A stretch of DNA of 64,000 bases from a virus (IMGVR_UViG_3300035703_000008:144933-208932); one strand, 5' to 3'; positions 33,301 through 40,177 are shown, counted from the first letter of the stretch. The notes: generated by a model not told the origin, from the letters alone. Translations and numbers: made by a program.

Positions 33301-33746
33301 ATGGCGTCGGCAATATTGGTTCTAGTACTGGTTACTTCAACACAATTTTTGCCAAGGCCACAAGTGCTCAGTACGCTGACTTGGCAGAGATGTATGAAGC
33401 CGATGCTGCTATCGAACCTGGTACAGTGGTGTGCTTTGGTGGAGACAAAGAAGTACAAGTTTGTGCCCACGACGAAGACACAGCAGTGGCTGGCGTGATA
33501 TCTACCAACCCCAGCTACATCATGAACTCGGCCCAGACTGGCGAGCACGTGGTTGCTGTGGCATTCACAGGTCGCGTACCTTGTAAAGTAGTTGGTCCTG
33601 TCAAGAAGGGTGATCTCATGGTATCGGCTGGCAATGGTGCAGCCAAGGCCAAGAAGGATCCCAAAGTTGGTACAGTGATTGGTAAAGCACTGGCCGACTT
33701 TGATGGTGCCGAAGGCGTGATCGAAGTGGTAGTTGGACGCTTCTAA
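27387..33746 (+). CDS. giant repeat tail fibre, 2119 aa
   Basis: The largest gene in the window. After the start module (GNLTVQGNTTTIDTVNVVVE and a lattice of VGINAAVKLQDYSI), about 1000 residues consist of degenerate 15-17-residue repeats of the form ATGNVSGGNLTTAGLVS, expected to fold as a long beta-helical shaft. An interruption near residues 715-900 (AATKGYVDSVAQGLDVKASV and following) is a known fibre segment. Near the end come IRFNS/EFYDN and GDG modules, then 42-residue GTLTTAAQTNITSVGTLGSL repeats and the C-terminal domain shared with the 24903 gene. DNA repeats are partly perfect, so copy number could change. Likely a long tail fibre reaching the receptor. Confidence 0.85.
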   Translation: MAVTRINNNQISDASAGNAYVGINAAVKLQDYSITSGKISNNLTYGSDLTVAGNLTVQGNTTTIDTVNVVVEDPLLLLAAAQTGSPTLDIGFIGKRGTSDNIAFVWDESEGLFAAAFTSSEVTNTTITINSYASVKSLDSAVTGNLSVTGISTFTGNVTLGNLFVDGQKTIDVGNSIIGNVQYPVANTDAATKKFVLDETSGGFFVTDAANASPQEVKKGEYLRFLGTTNEVDVAVGATDNVTIGLPANVTISNDLTVNNNATIEGEIFANGNILVSVANTYSLGNASHRFKDLYLSGNTLYLGNVELSQTTTDRTIPVVTISANGSDAVANAESFNASNAVTAGGNVTGANVIATANVTATGNVSGGNVLATAGLYGASLSVTGNIAGGNLSSAGIITAVGNIAGGNLAASGAIDATGNVTAGNVITVGVVTATGNVTGGNLITAGAVTATGNITATGNVVGGNLVTAGNLEANNASIAGSFSANNLSAVNNVTGNVITSNTSINGQTVVASGNVTAGNVISSGIVSATGNVSGGNLTTAGLVSATGNVSGGNLTTAGLVSATGNVSGGNLTTTGKVSAATGTFTGDVDVANLSASGTATVTGNVLAGNLNTGGKVVATGNIDSSAHISATNSITAGGNISGGNISASGTIAATGNVSGGNLTTLGAVIASGNVTGDNLFGDALFGVTGDFNIYAPAGNHSIILNATGTGTIDVGNVRITTLAEPSNDNDAATKGYVDSVAQGLDVKASVVVATTAPLPAFTYNNGNAGVGATITASAAGNLEIDGVTVSTGDRVLIKNETGADEPYNGIYVVTTAGTPSVPFELTRSTDMDNGSPSGEFPGAFTFVEEGTVNFDSGWVCTTNAPVTVGTTPITFQQFSGAGSIVAGNGLGKTGSTLFVNVDNDTTAIVADNVVVKAGANLVTPNIGNATGTTLTLTGNVVAGNVNSNGAVTAGTSVTATGNISGANLLASGYVAASGNVSGANLLASGFVSATGNVIGANVVAVNGLYGTTLSVVGNVDAGNLNTTGKVVAVGNVDAGNVNTAGNVAANFVFATGNVDAGNLITSGVMTATGNVTGGNVLTAGIVSATGNVSGGNVTTAGRVDATGNVAGGNLTTAGRVDAVGNVAGGNLTTAGAVDAIGNVSGGNVLSSGIVSATGNVSGGNLTTVGQVLATGNVAGGNITTVGGVTATGNVNAFDVVASNALIGNSLVISGNINGGNLNAVNAVNAGTTVTAVGNVTGGNVLTAGIVSATGNVTGGNVLTAGIVSATGNVSGGNVTTAGIVSATGNVTGGNLVAIGDVSGATLTISGNVAGGNLITSGQVLATGNVTGGNVLTAGIVSATGNVTGGNLITAGEMTATGNVTGGNVITAGIVSATGNVTGGNLITSGSAEITGNASANNLSVTTTAALGNIVISGDDVTGTNGKVTFNAAGDDIDFVFSGNNAANLLVVDSGADTVLINTGTPVTDSLLTIGGASSMIIPVGNTSQRPLAPVSGMIRFNSQLDQFEFYDNNSWTTAGVEFTVIASETFNGDGATTVFTLSSNQTTASCIVSINGVVQLPVTAYAVTGGTTLTFTEAPEVGDVIEVREITTTTTIMGISNGDASAQIEASANTADIDITGNLLPTANVTYNLGSNTAAWNDLYLAGNTIYLGPLRLEAADANTFVVLNSSGQQANIDVGAVDVSAISSGTTTIGIATPNGNAYVSVGGQANRLVVSTAGANVDGTFGVTGNITGGNVSATGIAGTLSTAAQPNITSVGTLTSLAVTGNISSGNVIATGIAGTLSTAAQPNITSVGTLGSLTVTGNISGGNLAGTLTTATQTNITTIGTLGSLTVTGNVNTGNVSGTTGTFTNVSGTLTTAAQTNITSVGTLGSLAVTGNVSTGNVSGTTGTFTNVSGTLTTAAQTNITSLGTLGSLAVTGNIGGGNLNITGNIVDSGALSIITGSNGNLTLNAGTGSIIVNSDILNGRANGVGNIGSSTGYFNTIFAKATSAQYADLAEMYEADAAIEPGTVVCFGGDKEVQVCAHDEDTAVAGVISTNPSYIMNSAQTGEHVVAVAFTGRVPCKVVGPVKKGDLMVSAGNGAAKAKKDPKVGTVIGKALADFDGAEGVIEVVVGRF
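28965..29110 (+). repeat. three tandem 51-bp copies in the giant fibre gene
   Basis: Units start at 28965, 29016 and 29067 with GTAAGTGCCACAGGCAACGT, identical through at least 40 bases; each encodes 17 residues. The third copy diverges after about 42 bases. Perfect identity implies recent duplication. Confidence 0.9.
32910..33112 (+). repeat. 126-bp period duplication in the giant fibre gene
   Basis: The 77 bases at 32910-32986 recur exactly at 33036-33112; the unit encodes 42 residues containing GTTGTFTNVSGTLTTAAQTN. Less similar units precede it. Confidence 0.88.
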
Positions 33747-33764
33747 GCATCACAGGCAGTAACT

Positions 33765-33797
33765 AAAATAGGGCAGCTGACGCTGCCCTATTTTTTT
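33765..33797 (+). terminator. intrinsic terminator after the giant fibre
   Basis: ATAGGGCAGC and GCTGCCCTAT form a 10-bp stem with a TGAC loop, followed by seven T's. Confidence 0.93.
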
Positions 33798-33828
33798 GGC
33801 TAAGTAATCAAGACTAGGAGAGGGTCAG

Positions 33829-34491
33829 ATGATACAGCAAAAATTCCGCAAAGATTATTCAGGCGAATTTATCGTCCTACAAGTGAGATATGTAGATGGA
33901 AAAAAACAAGAGATACGCGAATGGGTCGAGAATCCCATACAAAATGATCACATGAAACGAGCTGCTGTGATCGGTACCAACCTCGATCGACACTTTTTCG
34001 ACTATTCAAAACTGGAGCGTCATCGTGGAGGACTCTTGGCCAGTAAAAAACTACAGACCTATGTCACAGGGCAGATGTGGAAGGAAATCAAGGCTGATTT
34101 TCTAGTAGAAACTGACCGATCTCTCTTGGAAGAATTTATAAAAGAAAAGTACACCTCAACTCGTGTGTGTTATACCACAGCCACGAATTGTATCCGATAT
34201 CCGGGCGAATTCTATCTCGTGCCTTTCAACCCCAAAATTGATGTCATGGCTTTGCCATTGTATCTTGCAGCATTTGACGGTCACGAAGAGATTTTCGTGA
34301 TGGGCTATACTAAAATCACGGAATCGGGAACCAAAGCCTGGCGAACCAACGTGGATCAAGTGATACGAGCCTATCCGGGCGTGAAGTTTTATTTTGTCGG
34401 ACCGGAGACAAATACTCCAGAAATGTGGAGACACAACAAAAATGTCAGTTGCATGACCTATCGAGATTTCATCACTTACTGTGATGTGTGA
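33829..34491 (+). CDS. DUF115/MptE-like protein, paralogue of the 20843 gene
   Basis: The 220-residue protein shares a sequence order with the gene at 20843: AAVIGTNLDRHFFD, ADFLVETDRSLLEEFI, YLAAFDGHEEIFVMGYTK and VKFYFVGPE. This is a Rossmann-like arrangement seen in phage proteins related to DUF115. It follows the fibre terminator, with an AGGAGAGG ribosome binding site; a weakened late box GCTAAGTA lies upstream. Its 3' end overlaps the converging Nudix gene by 16 bases. Both paralogues flank the fibre cluster, which suggests work on fibres or glycans, though this is an inference. Confidence 0.6.
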   Translation: MIQQKFRKDYSGEFIVLQVRYVDGKKQEIREWVENPIQNDHMKRAAVIGTNLDRHFFDYSKLERHRGGLLASKKLQTYVTGQMWKEIKADFLVETDRSLLEEFIKEKYTSTRVCYTTATNCIRYPGEFYLVPFNPKIDVMALPLYLAAFDGHEEIFVMGYTKITESGTKAWRTNVDQVIRAYPGVKFYFVGPETNTPEMWRHNKNVSCMTYRDFITYCDV

Positions 34492-34901
34492 ACTGTGGTC
34501 CTGATGGTGTCTATTTTTTGACGAACAGCATCGAAGTTTATCATGTTCCATAGTCCGGGATGCATGGGCTTGGGCCATGAACCCGAGTCAATCCAGGCAT
34601 ATCCCAGATGTTCGTCGTTGAGCCTGGGACCAAACTCGTTGAGTACACAACAGAAGAACGTGTGATAAACGAACCCACCGTCGGCACTGGTAAACTGTTC
34701 TAAAGGAACCAACTTGACATGATCGGGAAACTCGCCAATCTCTTCTTGGCATTCGCGAGTCATGGCAGCCAACAAACTTTCCCCAGCTTCGGCTTTGCCG
34801 CCGGGTAGTCCCCAGGTCATGGGATGTTTGGCATCGTTCCTTAGCAGATAAAGATATCGCTGTGTGTCGAGGCTGTAAAACCATACACCAACTGCGTTCA
34901 C
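34476..34901 (-). CDS. Nudix hydrolase
   Basis: Nudix enzymes hydrolyse nucleoside diphosphates linked to another group. The box is complete: GGKAEAGESLLAAMTRECQEEIGEF, that is G-x5-E-x7-R-E-x2-E-E-x-G, written here only as a pattern match. The GTG at 34901 overlaps the stop of the upstream gp15 gene (GTGA) and has GGAG nine bases ahead, so it is preferred; an in-frame ATG at 34916 is an alternative. T4 carries NudE for ADP-ribose and NADH turnover; which substrate is used here is unknown. It is the last gene of the gp14-gp15 minus-strand unit. Confidence 0.85.
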   Translation of the reverse strand: MNAVGVWFYSLDTQRYLYLLRNDAKHPMTWGLPGGKAEAGESLLAAMTRECQEEIGEFPDHVKLVPLEQFTSADGGFVYHTFFCCVLNEFGPRLNDEHLGYAWIDSGSWPKPMHPGLWNMINFDAVRQKIDTIRTTVHTSQ

Positions 34902-36280
34902 AGAACCAGACTCCATTCGCCTGACGGGTAAAGTCCTTCGTAGCTTTTGACCCATTCTCTGCCGGTCCATCTGTATTGCAATCCCGTAGTGATGTTGGTC
35001 ATGTATTGTACATTGGTTCCAGTCTCGCTGTCAAATGCCACTTGCCATTGACCATCTGCGTACTGTATCACATCGTTGGCCGTGGCCACTACTGGGCCCC
35101 ATGCAGCAGCAAATGCGGTGTCAGTGTCGCTGCCAATGTCGTTGAGTATGAGATATCGTTGTCCTTCGGCTGCGGCAGGCAAACCAGCACCCGGACCACT
35201 GAGCAAGGGATCAATCACGGCATCTACGGGATCCAAGGTGTTTACAGGCACAGTGTCTTGGTCGATGTCAACCAGCAAGAATCTTTCATCGGTGGGGTCG
35301 TAGCTCACGGTTCCGATGATTTCGTTATCGCCGCCCCACTGATCAGAAAATCTTATCTGCGAAATTCCCGGCCTCAGCACACCATACATGCCCACTACAG
35401 CAGGCCAAAACTCGTTGCTGAACGGCGAGTCGGGTGGATTGACATTGCTGTTGGGCTGATCAACCACGGCTGAATATTTGAGTACCTGTACCTTGTTGCC
35501 CAACAGCAAGGTCTGGAAGTTGTAAGGCGTGAATTTTTGGCGTGTGCCCAGCAAGAGATCATTGTTGGTGATGGCTTCGTTGGCATCACCTTGTGCATCA
35601 AACACCGAGTAAATGATCTTCTCTACCACTCCCAGTTTCTTGATCTTGGCCGGAGCAGAGATCCAGATAGGAACAGTGAATCTCATGGTCATGATATCGA
35701 TGGGATTTTCTGTGCCTTGGGGGATGGTACGACTGCTCCAAGTCACATTGTCCAAGTCCACGGTGGTGAGGCTGGTCCAATCGATGTAGCTGTCGGTGCT
35801 TTGTATTTCCAATGCAGGATTGAACAAGGTAGAGATCTGTTCGAAGATCTGGAACTTTTGGTTGGTATTTGAAGTCCAGATATCGCAGTTGATGGTCATC
35901 TTATAGGGCACTGGCATGAGTCGTTCGATGGTGAAGGCATTGCCCTGCGTGGTCTCGTAGCTTTCAGTGTCGGGATCATAGGTGCGTTGACGTACCTGCA
36001 TCTTGTTGACGAAGTAGGGCTCTTGCATCCTAGGACGATCGTAGTCCATGCCCACGATGTAAAAAGTGATCAATGGAGTAGATGGCATGGAGTTGGCCGA
36101 GTTCTCCTGTATGATGGTCTGTGCCTGGCGGCTGGCATCACCGTAGCGTACCGGGACACGCACCAAAGTGGCTTCGAGGCTTTCATCACGACCATACTCG
36201 ACTTGGAAGTTGGAAAAGATCCTAGCAAACTGCAAAAGGAATCTGCGTATCTGTTCGTCGTAAAAATGTTGCTGAGCCAT
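34898..36280 (-). CDS. 15: gp15 tail sheath stabiliser / tail terminator
   Basis: Gp15 caps the T4 tail tube and sheath and joins tail to neck. The N-terminal 260 residues match the family: FYDEQIRRFLLQFARIFSNF, TLVRVPVRYGDASRQAQTI, FYIVGMDYDRPRMQEPYFVN, PVPYKMTINCDIWTSNTNQKFQIFEQI and RFTVPIWISAPAKIKK. T4 gp15 is 272 aa; here about 190 extra C-terminal residues contain GQRYLILNDIG, DVIQYADGQW and YRWTGREWVKSYEG, an added domain of the type seen on other virion proteins. The ATG overlaps the stop of gp14 by one base (TAATG). It lies on the strand opposite to gp13. Confidence 0.88.
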   Translation of the reverse strand: MAQQHFYDEQIRRFLLQFARIFSNFQVEYGRDESLEATLVRVPVRYGDASRQAQTIIQENSANSMPSTPLITFYIVGMDYDRPRMQEPYFVNKMQVRQRTYDPDTESYETTQGNAFTIERLMPVPYKMTINCDIWTSNTNQKFQIFEQISTLFNPALEIQSTDSYIDWTSLTTVDLDNVTWSSRTIPQGTENPIDIMTMRFTVPIWISAPAKIKKLGVVEKIIYSVFDAQGDANEAITNNDLLLGTRQKFTPYNFQTLLLGNKVQVLKYSAVVDQPNSNVNPPDSPFSNEFWPAVVGMYGVLRPGISQIRFSDQWGGDNEIIGTVSYDPTDERFLLVDIDQDTVPVNTLDPVDAVIDPLLSGPGAGLPAAAEGQRYLILNDIGSDTDTAFAAAWGPVVATANDVIQYADGQWQVAFDSETGTNVQYMTNITTGLQYRWTGREWVKSYEGLYPSGEWSLVL

Positions 36281-37641
36281 TATCTTCCTGGTGGTCTTGG
36301 GTTAGGCGGTAAGTTGCCACCTTGATCGCCGTTGTCGGCCAAGGGACGTAGTGCTTGACTGAGACTCTGCCGGCTGGGTATGTTGCCCATATCGGTGGTA
36401 GACACGGTGTATTCGTTGTTGACAAAACTGCTTCGCAGCGTCTGATTGCTGGGACCATTGGTGAGATTGGTACGCACCTTGTCCTCGATCTTGAGCCAAC
36501 CACGTCCGTTGAAGCGAAACAAACGATTTGGGAAATAATCCAAGCGCAGGCAGTAGTCGCCTTCTTGTGGGTTGGTAGGAAAGCTCACGCCTGGCGTCAC
36601 AGGCAGGCCATTTGGGGCTATGCCGTCGCCGGTGAGATAGCCCATGGTCCAACCATCGGCTCTTGGGGTTTGACTGGCATCAGCCACTCCTACTCCGGTG
36701 TAGTCTACAGTGGGTACAGTACCGTCCACTGTGGGACCTGCTGGATTGGCCGGTGTGCCATCGGGGTTGGTGGGGAATATGTAAAACTTCACAGTGTCGT
36801 AGCCACTGAGAGGAACTTCTACTTCGGCCTGTGCCAGTATGGCATCATTGATCTCAAGGTCTTTGTTGCGGGTGCTGGCCTTGTCAGCTATGGTAGTGGG
36901 GTTGGTGATCTCGCGCCAGTAGTTGGTGTCTGTGATGGGTGTGCCCACTGGCACATCTACACGGGCTTCGTAGTAGACATCTCCTTGATTCACTATGGTA
37001 CCTGCAGGATAGAAGTTGCCTGGATCCCAGATGTTTTCAGGCATGAACGGCCGGTCGATGATTTCCTGGTACTCTTGTGCATTGACCATGGGTGTGGCTT
37101 TCACACGCCACAAATGGGGCAACCAAGTCTGCGAAAAACCTTCGCTGGCGAAAGCAGCATCTTGTACCACATAATATTTGGGAAGAGCCCGGGTAATGGC
37201 AGCATTCAAGGGATTGGGATCTTTGAGATTTGGGACTTCGATCACATCGCCACTCATGATTTTCCTACCAATGGTGTCGATCATGTTGTTGTAGTGGAAT
37301 GTCATGAACAAGGTATCGTTGTTTAGGAACAGTCCAAATTGCGTGAGATCAAAGTCGATGTCCTGGATCTGGTACACGGCTCGCATCTGGTACACATCGG
37401 GATCATAGGAACGATCTCGGTTTTCCAGCAGCAAGAGATCCTGTATGAACAACGGATTGCTTTCGTCATAGACTGGCTGCGTGGCATCAGCGTTTCCGGG
37501 GTCATCGGGCAAGACTTTTGGGCCCAGATACTTGTGCAGATAGATGTCAACCCCGCCGACTTGATACATTTCGGCGATAGTGCGATCAAAAAAACGGTAA
37601 TCGTTGGTTTGTTGGGGTCGCCAAAGGCTCAATCTGGGCAT
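36280..37641 (-). CDS. 14: gp14 neck protein with extra carbohydrate-binding-like insert
   Basis: Gp14 completes the neck with gp13 so that tails can join heads. The first ~180 residues match the family (IAEMYQVGGVDIYLHKYLGP, TQFGLFLNNDTLFMTFHYNN, RKIMSGDVIEVPNLKD). T4 gp14 is 256 aa; here there are about 200 more. Residues ~207-249 (YPAGTIVNQGDVYYEARVDV and TNYWREI) resemble a CBM5/12 chitin-binding-type module. The C-terminal region has EGDYCLRLDYFPNRLFRFNG and a Pro-rich tail. A left-facing late box ends seven bases before the ATG; no ribosome binding site fits between. Confidence 0.85.
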   Translation of the reverse strand: MPRLSLWRPQQTNDYRFFDRTIAEMYQVGGVDIYLHKYLGPKVLPDDPGNADATQPVYDESNPLFIQDLLLLENRDRSYDPDVYQMRAVYQIQDIDFDLTQFGLFLNNDTLFMTFHYNNMIDTIGRKIMSGDVIEVPNLKDPNPLNAAITRALPKYYVVQDAAFASEGFSQTWLPHLWRVKATPMVNAQEYQEIIDRPFMPENIWDPGNFYPAGTIVNQGDVYYEARVDVPVGTPITDTNYWREITNPTTIADKASTRNKDLEINDAILAQAEVEVPLSGYDTVKFYIFPTNPDGTPANPAGPTVDGTVPTVDYTGVGVADASQTPRADGWTMGYLTGDGIAPNGLPVTPGVSFPTNPQEGDYCLRLDYFPNRLFRFNGRGWLKIEDKVRTNLTNGPSNQTLRSSFVNNEYTVSTTDMGNIPSRQSLSQALRPLADNGDQGGNLPPNPRPPGR

Positions 37642-37648
37642 AGTCTTG

Positions 37649-37656
37649 TATTTAGC
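37649..37656 (-). promoter_or_regulatory. late promoter box for gp14-gp15-nudix unit
   Basis: Minus strand GCTAAATA, seven bases before the gp14 ATG. Nothing on this strand lies upstream nearby, so it is probably the promoter of the unit. Confidence 0.6.
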
Positions 37657-37663
37657 GGCAAGG

Positions 37664-37692
37664 TTGACTCAAAATTCCAGTTTTGCTAAAAT
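37664..37692 (+). promoter_or_regulatory. sigma70-type promoter
   Basis: TTGACT, 17-base spacer, TAAAAT. The ATG at 37698 begins five bases after the -10 box, so the message would be leaderless. Confidence 0.6.
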
Positions 37693-37697
37693 ACACT

Positions 37698-37970
37698 ATG
37701 ACTTTGGAAAACTGGCATGAACTAGATCGCCGTTTGACCCAGGCAAAAAATGCCTATCTCAGTGTGAACACAGGTACCATGGATCTTTTCCGCATGCACC
37801 GCGCTGCCAGTAGGCTACTACAACAGGCCAACTCTGAGTGGGTCAACTGTAGACATCGTGGACAGGGCAGTGCTAGATTTGATCATTTGCTGACAGAAGC
37901 TGAACAAGTCATAAAGAATTTTGAAGGTCATTGCATGTTGGCTAAACTAATGCACAAGGAGCAGAGATGA
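37698..37970 (+). CDS. hypothetical helical protein, 90 aa
   Basis: Not recognised. The protein is predicted helical (NWHELDRRLTQAKNAYLSVN, RMHRAASRLLQQANSEWVN, HLLTEAEQVIKNFEGHCM) with two amphipathic stretches, suggesting a small coiled-coil or four-helix protein. It is the first gene of a + strand unit preceded by a good sigma70-type promoter, so unlike the structural genes it should be expressed early. It overlaps the next gene by four bases. An upstream TTG at 37683 would fall inside the promoter and is rejected. Confidence 0.6.
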   Translation: MTLENWHELDRRLTQAKNAYLSVNTGTMDLFRMHRAASRLLQQANSEWVNCRHRGQGSARFDHLLTEAEQVIKNFEGHCMLAKLMHKEQR

Positions 37971-39115
37971 ACGCTGTGGCACACAAACCCATCAAGACAT
38001 TGATGCCAAAAACCGCGGATGTAAAATACACCGGGCCTGAACCCGAATGGCGCACCCAACCCGATAGCGACAATCGCAACAGCCGCCTGGGAGCAGGGTT
38101 TTACTGGTATGGATACCATTACGGCAAAAAGGAAGTGAAAGAATTCATCATTGATTGGCTTGTCCGCAACGATCGACCAGCAGAAGCCAAAGAATTCGCC
38201 AGGGTGCCCGAATCTGCTGTGCCCAACGTGTATGGTTGGTTGGCTCGCATGAATCTCCGAGGTCTGCAACTCAACGATCACGAGCTGCTCAAGCTCAACG
38301 ATGAGATCAAGTCACATCTCAGTTCTGTACGAGCAGTCAAGGAAGTGGTCAGTAAACCCGAGGAAGCGGTGGCAGCTCGACCCACGATCCAGGATCGACT
38401 ACGAGAGAAGATGTTGGAAGCGGCTGGTGAACTCGAAGGCATGTATGACGCCATGATCCAGGCCGGTGCCAAGATGAGCGCCGATTACAAACCTATCACG
38501 GTTCTGCGTGGCGTGAACGTGGCTCCACAACTCACGTCAGAAATCGTCCAGCAGTGGCGAGCTCGACTCGATGAGCTCGAGCTGGTCATTGAGGGCAAAG
38601 ACGCACAGCTAGTGGAAGGGTATGGCAATTTTGGCAAGCTGCAACTGCGGAATCTAGTCAAGTTCTGCGAGCAGGTCATCTCTGACTGCGGCAGTTATGT
38701 ACAGATCAAGAAGACCGAGCGTGCTCCACGCAAGAAAAAGCCAGTGAGCCCTGAAAAGCTCACAGCCAAATTCAAGTATCTACGAGAATTTGACGAACTC
38801 AAACTGGTCAGTGAACCTGTGACCAAACTGGTTGGCGCCCAAGAGGCCTGGTTGTACGACACCAAGAAACGCAAGCTGATCTATGTGGTAGCCGACACGC
38901 ATGCTGGGTCGTTTACCGTGAAAGGGTCTGCGATCATTGGCTTTGACACCACCAACTCTGTTCAGAAGACCTTGCGTAAGCCACCCGAGCAGATTCCGGC
39001 ATTGTTGAAGGGCGGAGTAGCTCAGCATCGCCGGTATTTCAAAGATATCCGGGCCACCGAAGTCAAATTCAACGGTCGTGGAAACGAGAACTTGGTACTG
39101 TTAAAGATCCGCTAA
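37967..39115 (+). CDS. hypothetical protein, 382 aa, upstream of gp13
   Basis: Not assigned. N-terminal ~100 residues include DSDNRNSRLGAGFYWYGYHY and KEVKEFIIDWL; the middle is long helix (EEAVAARPTIQDRLREKMLE, LTSEIVQQWRARLDELELVI); the C-terminal third (TERAPRKKKPVSPEKLTAKF then LVSEPVTKLVGAQEAWLYDT) is basic, with VVADTHAGSFTVKG and GRGNENLVLLKIR. Proteins of this kind recur in marine T4-like phages, function unknown. It shares the early-type promoter with the 90-residue gene before it. The mixed basic/helical character could fit nucleic-acid binding, but no motif proves it. Confidence 0.65.
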   Translation: MNAVAHKPIKTLMPKTADVKYTGPEPEWRTQPDSDNRNSRLGAGFYWYGYHYGKKEVKEFIIDWLVRNDRPAEAKEFARVPESAVPNVYGWLARMNLRGLQLNDHELLKLNDEIKSHLSSVRAVKEVVSKPEEAVAARPTIQDRLREKMLEAAGELEGMYDAMIQAGAKMSADYKPITVLRGVNVAPQLTSEIVQQWRARLDELELVIEGKDAQLVEGYGNFGKLQLRNLVKFCEQVISDCGSYVQIKKTERAPRKKKPVSPEKLTAKFKYLREFDELKLVSEPVTKLVGAQEAWLYDTKKRKLIYVVADTHAGSFTVKGSAIIGFDTTNSVQKTLRKPPEQIPALLKGGVAQHRRYFKDIRATEVKFNGRGNENLVLLKIR

Positions 39116-39118
39116 ATA
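39111..39118 (+). promoter_or_regulatory. late promoter box overlapping stop codon
   Basis: GCTAAATA contains the TAA stop of the preceding gene, 19 bases before gp13. Confidence 0.55.
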
Positions 39119-39119
39119 C

Positions 39120-39136
39120 TGGGGCAAGGAGCCCCA
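39120..39136 (+). promoter_or_regulatory. hairpin presenting the gp13 ribosome binding site in its loop
   Basis: TGGGGC and GCCCCA arms enclose AAGGA, the ribosome binding site for the ATG at 39138. The loop display could aid or limit ribosome access. Confidence 0.5.
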
Positions 39137-39137
39137 A

Positions 39138-39899
39138 ATGGCAGATCAAACGCTGGACCCACTCAAGAAACGACTCATTGAATATGTGCAGCTACAGCTC
39201 GGTGATCAGATCGTCGACATCGAGCTGGACCCGGCTCATTACGAAGCTGCATATCAACGCACGTTAGGTGTGTATCGTCAACGAGCGCAAAATGCCTACG
39301 AAGAAAGCTACAGTTTTCTCAAGCTCTTGGACAATGTCAACGAGTATGTTCTACCACAAGAGGTAAGCCAGGTCCGTAATATCTATCGCAGAAACATCGG
39401 ACTAGGCACTGGCGGTACCGGCAGTAGTTTTGATCCCTTCGCGCAGGCAGCCATGAACATCTATCTCCTGGCCTATGATCAGGCTGGTGGATTGGCCACT
39501 TACGACTTTTACAATCAGTATGTGGAACTAGCGGCTCGCATGTTTGGTGGGTACATCAACTACACATGGAATCCAGTGACCAAGAAGCTGCAACTCATAC
39601 GTGATCCACGCGGATCTGGAGAAGTAGTTCTGCTATGGACCTACAACCTCAGACCCGAGATCGTGCTCCTGAGCGATCATCAGATCAGCCAATGGATACG
39701 AGATCACATGGTGGGTGCTGCCAAATACATCATCGGCGAAGCTCGAGAAAAGTTCGCATCGATCGCAGGACCACAAGGCGGGTCGACACTGAATGGTGCT
39801 GCTATGAAAGCCGAAGGTCAGGCCATGATGGACCGTTGTGTGGAAGATCTCAAACTTTATGTGGATGGAAGTCAGCCCCTGACTTTCGTGATAGGCTGA
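39138..39899 (+). CDS. 13: gp13 neck protein
   Basis: Gp13 and gp14 form the T4 neck, closing the packaged head for tail joining. The 253-residue protein (T4 309) has the family pattern: DPLKKRLIEYVQLQLGDQIV, DPAHYEAAYQRTLGVYRQRA, QEVSQVRNIYRR, GGYINYTWNPVTKKLQLIRD and HQISQWIRDHMVGAAKYIIG. It sits on the strand opposite to gp14/gp15, which in T4 are adjacent and co-directional. Its stop overlaps the next start (TGATG), coupling it to the small basic protein. Hairpin-presented AAGGA precedes the ATG. Confidence 0.92.
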   Translation: MADQTLDPLKKRLIEYVQLQLGDQIVDIELDPAHYEAAYQRTLGVYRQRAQNAYEESYSFLKLLDNVNEYVLPQEVSQVRNIYRRNIGLGTGGTGSSFDPFAQAAMNIYLLAYDQAGGLATYDFYNQYVELAARMFGGYINYTWNPVTKKLQLIRDPRGSGEVVLLWTYNLRPEIVLLSDHQISQWIRDHMVGAAKYIIGEAREKFASIAGPQGGSTLNGAAMKAEGQAMMDRCVEDLKLYVDGSQPLTFVIG

Positions 39900-40177
39900 T
39901 GCGAGCCAGCGAATTCATCGACGAGCACCGCATGGTTTGGCGCCGCAATCCTCGGACTGGTAAAGTCACTCTACGGTGGCGTTGCGAATCGGGTTGGAGG
40001 AAAAATCGCACAGTGCCAGCAGTCAGCGATTGTGGTAAAGCCCCAGACATCGCGCAGGCACAGCAAATGAAACGCACTCGTGCCAAGACCAAAATCCGGC
40101 AAGCCCGAAGGACCAAGCGTACCAAACGAGTGAATCCATCTAGTAAATTGGCACAAAGACTCAACAAGAGTCGCTAG
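39899..40177 (+). CDS. very basic small protein with capsid-targeting-like start, 92 aa
   Basis: Starts MRASEFIDEHRMVWRRN; the first nine residues resemble the T4 capsid-targeting sequence MKTYQEFIAE, with FIDE as a plausible gp21 cut site. The rest is rich in Arg/Lys (RRNPRTGKVTLRWR, RAKTKIRQARRTKRTKR), consistent with binding DNA, and has two cysteines. It is coupled to gp13 (TGATG). The start resembles MRAREFLAE at 53301 and the DNA around both starts is nearly identical. An internal head protein packaged with DNA is my preferred reading; not proven. Confidence 0.65.
   Translation: MRASEFIDEHRMVWRRNPRTGKVTLRWRCESGWRKNRTVPAVSDCGKAPDIAQAQQMKRTRAKTKIRQARRTKRTKRVNPSSKLAQRLNKSR

Noticed and set aside
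32498-33313. 271-codon minus-strand frame in the fibre 3' part
   Set aside because: Repeat-derived shadow of the GTLTTAAQTN units; no ribosome binding site or promoter.
39635-39898. Longer reading frame starting inside gp13
   Set aside because: The frame upstream of 39899 is out of phase with gp13 and has no start signal; the TGATG overlap fixes the start at 39899.
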